64,000 bases of DNA from Ferruginibacter sp. (GTDB lineage: Bacteria > Bacteroidota > Bacteroidia > Chitinophagales > Chitinophagaceae), in assembly GCF_028288465.1 (NCBI RefSeq), contig NZ_JAQBNR010000015.1, positions 248,001 to 312,000 of the forward strand, in the 5' to 3' direction. The position numbers were made by a program, and so were the translations under genes. Position 1 is the stretch's first letter. Each line of letters opens with the position of its first letter. This document shows positions 56,001 to 62,237 of this stretch, piece by piece. The notes beneath the pieces were generated by a model. It was given only the letters and a program-made list of their open reading frames with translations. It did no database searches and was not told the DNA's origin.

Positions 56001-56137
56001 CCCTGCTTCCACGGTTGGTGTAAACGCTTCGATCTCCCAGGTTGCGCCCCACCGACGGGTAGTAAAATAAATTATCTTCCAAATAAAAAGTGAAAGCCAG
56101 CGACTTTAAATACAATGGCAATCTCAATTCGTACCCC
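56001..56137 (+). repeat. Interspersed repeat family A, copy 3
   Basis: CTGCTTCCACGGTTGGTGTA, TTGCGCCCCACCGACGGGTA and AAAAGTGAAAGCCAGCGACT blocks. It begins 2 bp past the VOC stop codon and lacks the 3' end of copy 2. Confidence 0.8.
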
Positions 56138-56176
56138 ATAGGCGCAAGAGTGCATTAAGCGAACGAAATAATAACA

Positions 56177-56310
56177 AGCACTGGAATGAAGCAATAGTTT
56201 TGCAGGCGGTTTTCCAGTGTCAGCTTGTTACTACTATTCGGTAATGTAAAGCTGCCCTCACTAAAGATTAAGAACAATAAGGCACAGGAGAAGGACACAT
56301 GCGCCAGAGG
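56177..56310 (+). repeat. Interspersed repeat family C, copy 2
   Basis: CTGGAATGAAGCAATAGTTT, GTTACTACTATTCGGTAATG and AGGAGAAGGACACATGCGCC blocks shared with 48487-48607 and 61985-62108. It lies right after family A copy 3. From 56311 to 56768 no gene is seen. Confidence 0.7.
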
Positions 56311-56768
56311 GAGTTTGATTTTTTTTTCAGGCAATGTACCATGGCCCGCCGGTAAATAAGATTGGCAATGTTGCGGCAATTGTAAAAACCGGTGCACCTA
56401 TTACCATTTATAGTACAGTTACAGAATGTAAGGCTGTATGGTATATGCTAAGCTGTATATTTGAATCAACGATTTATTTGAGCCAGTATTGCCAATGATG
56501 TAACCAGGTACTTCTTAACTACATACTGCAAAAACATAACCCGCAATTTAGCAACAGGATAAAGTGAAGCGCAGGCAAAAGCTGGTGTAATAACCAAGGG
56601 GCATAGCCGGGTGCCACGATTTAGTTAGCTTAAGTGATAGCACACACCAAAGATTAAAAATCAGGTAGTGGTTATTAAACAAAAAGCCATGGCGAAACAT
56701 TGAGTTACCGGTATTAAAGGAGTACGACACAGATTGTATAATAAGTAAACCTGATAAAACCTGACACC

Positions 56769-57155
56769 ATGTTTAAAGCACCATTTTCATTTGAAGGGCG
56801 TATAAGGCGAACCGAGTATGGTTTAACCTACCTTATTTACATTGCAGCATCAGTGGCTATAACCCTGCTTACTGAAGGCGGAAGTGAAGCTGCCAAATTT
56901 TTATTGCTGGGGTATGTGCCGCTTTTGTGGCTGCTATGGGCCCAGGGATCAAAAAGGTGCCACGACAGGGGCAACAAGGGCTGGTACCAGTTAATTCCCT
57001 TTTACGCTTTCTGGATGCTTTTTGCCGACAGCGATGTAGGAGCAAATGAATATGGATTAAATCCAAAAGGAATCGGCAACGTAGATGAAATTGACGAAAT
57101 AGGTGATTATCTCTCGCCCGAAGGTGATCCCTCCACCCGCTATCATCCCAATTAA
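56769..57155 (+). CDS. DUF805-family membrane protein
   Basis: The 128-aa protein shows the DUF805 pattern F-x-F-x-G-R-I-R-R-x-E-Y near its start, then a helix (LTYLIYIAASVAITLLTEG), a second (FLLLGYVPLLWLLWAQGSKR) and the CHDRGNKGWYQLIPF block. The Asn/Gly-rich tail (GLNPKG) is also typical. DUF805 proteins are inner-membrane proteins of unknown role. The tail beyond residue 105 is acidic. It is monocistronic. Confidence 0.9.
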   Translation: MFKAPFSFEGRIRRTEYGLTYLIYIAASVAITLLTEGGSEAAKFLLLGYVPLLWLLWAQGSKRCHDRGNKGWYQLIPFYAFWMLFADSDVGANEYGLNPKGIGNVDEIDEIGDYLSPEGDPSTRYHPN

Positions 57156-57209
57156 GTTCAGTCACAGTGCTGCAAACTTTTTTGCTGCGTGTACCAGATT
57201 TACTTCCCG

Positions 57210-57329
57210 GCAACGTCTCCTCCCGGGCCAGGGCGTTTGCCAGGCACGTTGCGTACTATGGAGCAACGAACGCAGTCAGCCAGGCGCAACGTCCCCGGCT
57301 ATGCTGCAAAAGCCGTTGAGAGACGTTGC
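57210..57329. repeat. Family B element with perfect terminal inverted repeats
   Basis: A 120-bp element bounded by GCAACGTCTC (57210-57219) and its exact reverse complement GAGACGTTGC (57320-57329). The related copy is at 47248-47372, and a short remnant GAGACGTTGCC is at 61202. It has no coding capacity, so it is MITE-like. Confidence 0.75.
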
Positions 57330-57408
57330 TGGAAAGCGAAATACTGATTGTGGTCAGTTTAAATCTGCGAATATGCATTTTACCGTATGTTCCATTTTTC
57401 AAAATTTA

Positions 57409-57693
57409 ATGATAGTATTTAAATCCCAACATTCCATTTTTAACAAGGCTAATGAAGCCGTTATTGTTGATTTTAACGATCAACAAGCCGTGGGCATTAT
57501 TGAATACCGGGCCTGCCAATCCCTCCGTGCAGAATTTCCTATAGCCTGTTCCCTTCACCCCTTGATTCCTTCTGCAATTTTTGTTGATGCGGCATCTGGT
57601 GCTCTTGAATATGCTATTGGGGAGCATTGCTGTAAACCTTTCAAACGAACATTGGAAGGTTTCATTCTATTGAAAAAAAATAGGAGATATTGA
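57409..57693 (+). CDS. Small Cys/His protein, paralogue of 58304
   Basis: The 94-aa protein starts at ATG 57409, because MIVFKSQHSI lines up with MIKFKPVHSI of the paralogue at 58304. C47-x2-H50-P51 and C74-C75 are at identical positions in both, a spacing that could bind one metal ion. No known family is assigned, but short proteins with C-x2-H ... CC are scattered in Bacteroidota. Earlier in-frame ATGs exist at 57373 and before. It lies 80 bp past a family B element. Confidence 0.6.
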   Translation: MIVFKSQHSIFNKANEAVIVDFNDQQAVGIIEYRACQSLRAEFPIACSLHPLIPSAIFVDAASGALEYAIGEHCCKPFKRTLEGFILLKKNRRY

Positions 57694-57954
57694 TTTGTTC
57701 TTTCTCCATGCAAAAAAATTAAAGGTATTTATTTCAATATGCACATCATTATGCCTGACTCTGGTTATGTACGAATGCTTGTTATTTAGCCTGTCCGGAA
57801 TTTAACTGCTAATCAAAGACGGGGTTTATTTTCTTCCATCATTTTTGGATAGAAAATTGTGGCATTGATAGACGGCAAGGGATTGAATCTCTGGTTTGCA
57901 GCCTAAGCAACAGCTATTTAAACGCCCGTTATTGCTATCGCCTCAATTGCTTTT

Positions 57955-58170
57955 ATGGTATACCTTTTTAAATTTGGAGACCATGTTCGCCACATTACCA
58001 CAGGTCGGGAAATGTACATAGTAAGGATAATTTTACCGGGAGATCGTGCCTGCCCTTTATCGGCGATTAACGAAGGATATGAATGCGGCTGGATGATTGA
58101 TAATAAGGTATATATAGATACTTTTGACCAGGAAAGTTTGGTTCTCCTGAAAGGATTTGAGGATTATTAG
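57955..58170 (+). CDS. DUF2158-like small SH3-type protein
   Basis: The 71-aa protein MVYLFKFGDHVRHITTGREM... has the pattern G-D-x-V-x5-S/T-G-x-x-M-x-V, then Y-E-C-x-W and a closing F-x-x-x-x-L-x-L. These match DUF2158/YodC-like proteins with an SH3-like barrel. It is a paralogue of the gene at 59961. No role is known. It stands alone, preceded by 260 bp with no gene. Confidence 0.7.
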   Translation: MVYLFKFGDHVRHITTGREMYIVRIILPGDRACPLSAINEGYECGWMIDNKVYIDTFDQESLVLLKGFEDY

Positions 58171-58303
58171 CACTTCTTAAAATGCATTACAAACCAGTTT
58201 GCATGGCGATGAGGCAGACTTTCGCATGAGTTGGGTTACTAATTCTTGACTACAAAACCCAACATCCGTAGCGAAAAGTGTAGATTGTGCATAATTAGGG
58301 TTT

Positions 58304-58579
58304 ATGATAAAATTTAAACCGGTCCATTCTATATCTTCATCTGCTCATAAGGAGTCCATCACAGATTACCAAAAAAACATCCCCGCAATTATTGAGCATC
58401 AAATATGTCTCAATCTCAATAAAAAAAATCTGCCGCTTAAATGCCAGATGCATCCTGACATTGATTCTTACATCAGTGTGAATGCAAAAAATATTAGTTG
58501 CATATTTTCAGTTGAGAGTTGTTGTTGTGAGAATTTTGGTGCAATTCTAAAAAATACAATAGCGTACAATAAGCATTAA
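58304..58579 (+). CDS. Small Cys/His protein, paralogue of 57409
   Basis: The 91-aa protein shares with the gene at 57409 the start (MIKFKPVHSI), P-x-x-C47-x2-H50-P51, ISVNA and the CCC-x2-F block with C74-C75. The co-aligned Cys/His set supports both being real and possibly metal-binding. The C-terminal helix (FGAILKNTI) also aligns. The gene is AT-rich and solitary, so a duplication with divergence is likely. The role is unknown. Confidence 0.6.
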   Translation: MIKFKPVHSISSSAHKESITDYQKNIPAIIEHQICLNLNKKNLPLKCQMHPDIDSYISVNAKNISCIFSVESCCCENFGAILKNTIAYNKH

Positions 58580-58867
58580 TAATTCCTTTAAAATGCCGGC
58601 GGAAATCTTTTAAATTTTTCAGGCACACCGTAGCATCTTATTTATAATACACGAGAATGTGCTGTGAGCAAGAGTTATTGAAATTGAATAGGAACATCAG
58701 GCGATAAATCAAAAATAAAACATTTTTGAGCATGCAACTTTTGATTTTTAGGTTTAATTTTTCCATAAAATTTGAAAAACTAATTTTATTTTTTTTGTAT
58801 CTTAGGTATGGAAAAGAGGTTTCTAAAATAATTCTGTGTGGATGATTTTTTATATGGTGTTTTGGAA

Positions 58868-59014
58868 ATGATAAACAGGAGAAGGAATAATAAACCAATA
58901 GATAAGGACCTCATTATTGAGTATTATTCATCTACTTGCTACTTGGATTCCGTAATGATCCATCAACAATTTAAAAGTATACCGGTAAAATATTCGATTA
59001 TAAATATTGATTGA
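58868..59014 (+). CDS. Possible 48-aa small protein
   Basis: MINRRRNNKPIDKDLIIEYY followed by SSTCYLDSVM and a short tail. A -7-like TATCTTAG lies at 58798-58805 after a long T-run, about 63 bp upstream. No family is recognised, so this is a tentative call supported mainly by position in the small-gene cluster. Confidence 0.35.
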   Translation: MINRRRNNKPIDKDLIIEYYSSTCYLDSVMIHQQFKSIPVKYSIINID

Positions 59015-59083
59015 ATTTAGATTCTGCACCAACCTAACCATACTGAATCTTTTAAGTTTCCTTTTCTCCAAGGAAAATTTTAT

Positions 59084-59287
59084 ATGAAAAGCTCATTTAG
59101 GCCAGTTACCCCACAAGCACTTACAGCTGGAGTGTTATTATGCGACTCTCTTACTTCAGAAATATGGGAAATACTTTGTGCTGACGATTTATCGCTTAAA
59201 ATGAAATCGGTGAACAGAAATTGCATTATCATCATGCCAGCTAGTGAGTTGAAACCAGACAAATGGGTGATATGCGAAGGCAAATAA
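59084..59287 (+). CDS. Possible 67-aa small protein
   Basis: MKSSFRPVTPQALTAGVLLC ... KSVNRNCIIIMPASELKPDK. It has beta-strand-like spacing and a closing W-V-I similar in style to the neighbouring SH3-type proteins, but no direct alignment. A longer minus-strand frame overlaps it and is less protein-like. Tentative. Confidence 0.4.
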   Translation: MKSSFRPVTPQALTAGVLLCDSLTSEIWEILCADDLSLKMKSVNRNCIIIMPASELKPDKWVICEGK

Positions 59288-59428
59288 GGAAACTTGTTGT
59301 GTCGGCCATGTAGTAACTTTGAAATAAATAAGTTTGTATAAGTTTTTGATACATTTCGTATGTGATGAAGTTTGGTAATTACGTATGCTCTTGAATTGTG
59401 CCGCGTTGTCCAGCTCGCTAAGAAAAGG

Positions 59429-59614
59429 CTAAATGACAAACGCCATGCGCTGTTGGAATGTGGGGTTGTAACGCCCCTTTATGCTATTAAGCAATTTAGA
59501 AGTACATTCTACATTTTCACCTAAACAAATCCATCCCTGGTCAGTTTTATCTTTAACTTTGATGGCTAAATCAGCTTCATTCTCTGCTGTTAGCAATATA
59601 TACAGGCGTTCCAT
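59429..59614 (-). CDS. DUF1737-like small protein
   Basis: The 61-aa product MERLYILLTAENEADLAIKV ... GWICLG ... YNPTFQQRMAF follows the DUF1737 pattern: Y-x-V at the start, an amphipathic helix, G-W-x-x-x-G, then a late F-x-Q-x-M. DUF1737 proteins are tiny single-domain proteins of unknown role. It is the only minus-strand gene of the small-gene cluster, lying between plus-strand genes. Confidence 0.65.
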   Translation of the reverse strand: MERLYILLTAENEADLAIKVKDKTDQGWICLGENVECTSKLLNSIKGRYNPTFQQRMAFVI

Positions 59615-59960
59615 TTTGTATAATTTAATGAACAGTACAACCTATCAGCCAATAAACGTACCATGTTAAGGGAATTGCTTTCCCCGGAACCTAAGTAACC
59701 TGACTAGCAAATGGCCGCTCTTGGCACAAGCTTCTCCAGAAGTTAAGTCCGCGGTAGTCCATTGATAGGAGAGTGTGCCCCTGGCTATTATCTGCCAAAC
59801 AACGAATGCACTAACACTAATAATGCAGCCCTCGAAACAATCAATATAGCAGCGCAGGCAGGCTGCGGGTGAATTACCTGTGAATTTTACAAAATTCCAT
59901 TTTAATTGTACAACGACACCTGGTTGCCGGTACTTACCTTGTGGAGTATAGAAAATGGCC

Positions 59961-60173
59961 ATGATACATTTATATAACATTGGAGATCACGTTCAGCAAA
60001 TATCCTCCGGAAGGCAACTGTTTATTGTAAAGTTAACCGGCACAGGTAATTTGAACAGCTATTCCGGCGAAGTGCAACCGGAGGGAAATTATGAATGTGC
60101 ATGGGTAAGCGGGATAGAGGTTTGCAGCGATTATTTTATGGAGTGTGATTTAAGCCTGGTTCAATCTGCATAA
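59961..60173 (+). CDS. DUF2158-like small protein, paralogue of 57955
   Basis: The 70-aa protein MIHLYNIGDHVQQISSGRQL... aligns with MVYLFKFGDHVRHITTGREM of 57955 from the first Met, so I use the ATG at 59961 rather than 59955. G-D-H-V, S-G-R, Y-E-C-A-W and a C-terminal L-S-L-V are kept. It lies 36 bp before the SH3-like gene at 60210, so these two form an operon. Function is unknown. Confidence 0.72.
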   Translation: MIHLYNIGDHVQQISSGRQLFIVKLTGTGNLNSYSGEVQPEGNYECAWVSGIEVCSDYFMECDLSLVQSA

Positions 60174-60209
60174 TCCTTACATTTACTTCATCAGTTAATA
60201 AACATACTT

Positions 60210-60413
60210 ATGGAAAATATTGAAGCGGGAGATTTTGTACTGCATCAAAAACAACGGCATATGAATCACGGGATTGCTTTTGTTGTTTTAGAAATTCATG
60301 AAAAGGCTGCGTTATGCGAATATTTTGATGCTGACCTCGTACTGACACAGTCCCTTTTTGCCCTTGCAGACCTTATCCCTCATAGAAAAATTGCCTACAG
60401 GAACTCCGATTAA
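60210..60413 (+). CDS. Small SH3-like protein, unknown
   Basis: The 67-aa protein starts MENIEAGDFVLHQKQRHMNH and has short strands suggestive of an SH3-like barrel (FVVLEIHEKAALCEYFD, then LVLTQSLFALADL). This form is close in size and layout to the DUF2158-like gene 36 bp upstream, with which it is co-transcribed. No family is recognised. It ends 13 bp before a family A repeat. Confidence 0.65.
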   Translation: MENIEAGDFVLHQKQRHMNHGIAFVVLEIHEKAALCEYFDADLVLTQSLFALADLIPHRKIAYRNSD

Positions 60414-60426
60414 CATTGATTTTGTT

Positions 60427-60648
60427 TGCTTCCGTGGTTGGTGTGAATTCTCCGATTCCCCGGATTGCGCCCCACCGACCTGTAGCAAAATGAATTAACT
60501 TACAAATAAAAAGTGAAAGCCAGCGACTTCAAATACAATGGTCATCGCAATTCGTACACCGGGTTAAATGAAGTGTATTTTTGGACAATAACCATCAATA
60601 ACAGCAGCATCTGTTAAAGCCGGATGAAAATAAAATGATTGTCATCAA
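60427..60648 (+). repeat. Interspersed repeat family A, copy 4 (full)
   Basis: Full-length copy with GCTTCCGTGGTTGGTGTGAA, GATTGCGCCCCACCGACCTG, AAAGTGAAAGCCAGCGACTT and AAAGCCGGATGAAAATAAAA blocks. It starts 14 bp after the small SH3-like gene and abuts the decayed gene at 60662. Confidence 0.8.
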
Positions 60649-60661
60649 CAACTTGCAATAG

Positions 60662-60852
60662 TTGGTACAAAACCTTACAACGGTCCGGTTTTATGAAGGT
60701 ATGGAAGATGAGCCCGGCATACTAACACATTTCGGCGAAGTGTTCTAACCGAAGACGTGGTCGGTGAGGACACCGGACCACGGGAGGAAGAAGTTTGGGT
60801 AATGGACGATGTATCAAAACACGAAAGCAATTCTACAGAACATTCAATATGA
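60662..60852 (+). pseudogene. Frameshifted C-terminal gene remnant
   Basis: Frame 1 reads LVQNLTTVRFYEGMEDEPGI, then THFGEV, then a stop. A +1/-1 shift at about 60735-60745 restores LTEDVVGEDTGPREEEVWVM and DDVSKHESNSTEHSI to a TGA at 60850. That TGA overlaps the ATG of the next decayed gene as ATGA, typical of a former operon. No family is recognised for this remnant. Confidence 0.5.
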
Positions 60853-61106
60853 AAATTGCAACCTGGCATTTAGAAAGACCGGCCAGAAACGGTAAAAGAA
60901 GCGCCGCTATTTTAGAATACCTGAAAATATGAGATGCAGACATTTTAGTCTTAACGGAGACAAATGAATTCATAGATTTAGGCATAGCCTATCAATTAGT
61001 TCATACAGAAGTTCTTTCGGGCAACTTCTATAAACAAGGCGACCGGCAAGTAAGTATTTTTTCGAAGTATCCAATTGTTAAACACATTCCGACATTCAGA
61101 GAATAG
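60849..61106 (+). pseudogene. Endonuclease/exonuclease/phosphatase-family gene, broken
   Basis: The frame starts MKIATWHLERPARNGKRSAA, the N-terminal strand of the EEP fold (normally T-W-N-L-E). An in-frame TGA at 60930 interrupts it. Then DADILVLTETNEFIDLG (second EEP block, catalytic Glu in LTETN) and SIFSKYPIVKH follow, before a second stop at 61104. EEP enzymes are about 230 aa and metal-dependent; the last two-thirds is missing. It is decayed by point mutation and truncation. Confidence 0.7.
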
Positions 61107-61304
61107 CGGGATATTTTTTATAACCTTCACTTGCTATGAATGGATTTCAGTGATTGATAAAACAGCTGGCTACGATATTGTTTACAGCTGCCCGTCCGAA
61201 AGAGACGTTGCCGGGAATGAGAATTAGTCCCCGGTAATATTTTTTGATTAGCCATTTTATTCGATGATCGCAATTCTATAATTTTTATACTCAAATGCTG
61301 ATAT

Positions 61305-61937
61305 ATGAAATACGCTGTTTGTATGATCATTGCAATAATTACTTTGTCGCATAATGGCCTTGCACAACGCAGGTCGTCAAAAAGCAAAACCAGGTTTGGT
61401 GTAAAAGCAGGATACAATTACGTCAACTCAACCAATATATCATCTATCGCCGTAGATAATACAAACGGGTTTCATGCAGGAGTATTTTTTTCTGGTGAGG
61501 AGGATAATGTAAAGGCAGGCAGTGATTTTCTTTTTTCAAAACAGGGCTACAAATATAAAAACGGCAAAGTATACATGAATTATTTAAGCACAACTGAAAC
61601 TGCAGATTTTTTTGTTGTTGAAGATATCTTCAAATTACAGATTGGTCTGCAGATTGGCTATTTGCTTTCTGCGATAGCTGACAGCAGTGGCATTACTTTT
61701 AACACCCCATCTAAAAAGGCAACTGATTATTTTACCCGCTTTTCATTTGGCATAGCTGGAGGAGCCGAATTAATTAGTGAGTCAGGATTATCAATAGGTA
61801 TGCGGTATACAGTTGGCCTGAATAATCTTCTGAAAACATACCAAACCAACCGCCCTGTACCGGCCTTTTTACCTGCTCTGCCCAATGCCATCTTAAAAAG
61901 CAATATATTCCAGGTATATGCAGGGTTCAGGTTTTAG
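61305..61937 (+). CDS. Outer-membrane beta-barrel protein (PorT-like)
   Basis: The 210-aa protein has a signal peptide (AIITLSHNGLAQ) and alternating strands with F-G-V-K-A-G-Y-N-Y, then LQIGLQIGYLLSAI, FSFGIAGGAEL and IGMRYTVGLNNL. It ends in VYAGFRF with a terminal Phe. This is the eight-strand outer-membrane barrel of the OMP_b-brl_2/PorT type. The function is unknown; similar barrels are common solitary proteins in this phylum. A family C repeat follows it. Confidence 0.88.
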   Translation: MKYAVCMIIAIITLSHNGLAQRRSSKSKTRFGVKAGYNYVNSTNISSIAVDNTNGFHAGVFFSGEEDNVKAGSDFLFSKQGYKYKNGKVYMNYLSTTETADFFVVEDIFKLQIGLQIGYLLSAIADSSGITFNTPSKKATDYFTRFSFGIAGGAELISESGLSIGMRYTVGLNNLLKTYQTNRPVPAFLPALPNAILKSNIFQVYAGFRF

Positions 61938-61984
61938 TTGCATTTTTTTGCAATCTAACAGGCGCTGGTTCTGATCGCTTTCGG

Positions 61985-62108
61985 ATGATACAATGGTTTT
62001 GCAGGGAGGTTTGCAGTGTAGGCACGTTACTAATACCCGGTAATGTAAAGTTGCCCGCATTAAAGAGTAGTAACAGGAAAACAGAGGAAAAGTACACCTG
62101 AGCCTGGG
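61985..62108 (+). repeat. Interspersed repeat family C, copy 3
   Basis: CAATGGTTTTGCAGGGAGGT, GTTACTAATACCCGGTAATG and GGAAAAGTACACCTGAGCCT blocks shared with 48487 and 56177. GTTACTAAT and AGTAGTAAC can pair. Confidence 0.7.
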
Positions 62109-62182
62109 TATATGAAAGAGGTGCCATACAGCCCACACAACGCACCGGCTATGCCCAGGTTAGTATTTACAAATAAATTATA

Positions 62183-62228
62183 AAACAACAAAACCCCGAA
62201 AGCCTTGTGCCCCGGGGTTTTGTTGTTT
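62183..62228 (-). terminator. Strong intrinsic terminator
   Basis: A perfect 16-bp inverted repeat AAACAACAAAACCCCG / CGGGGTTTTGTTGTTT with a 14-nt loop. It is 10 bp beyond the stop of the ELWxxDGT gene. Confidence 0.88.
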
Positions 62229-62237
62229 GTAGTTTTA

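Noticed and set aside
59666..59980. 104-codon minus-strand frame
   Set aside because: It overlaps the start of the DUF2158-like gene at 59961, whose paralogue supports the plus strand.
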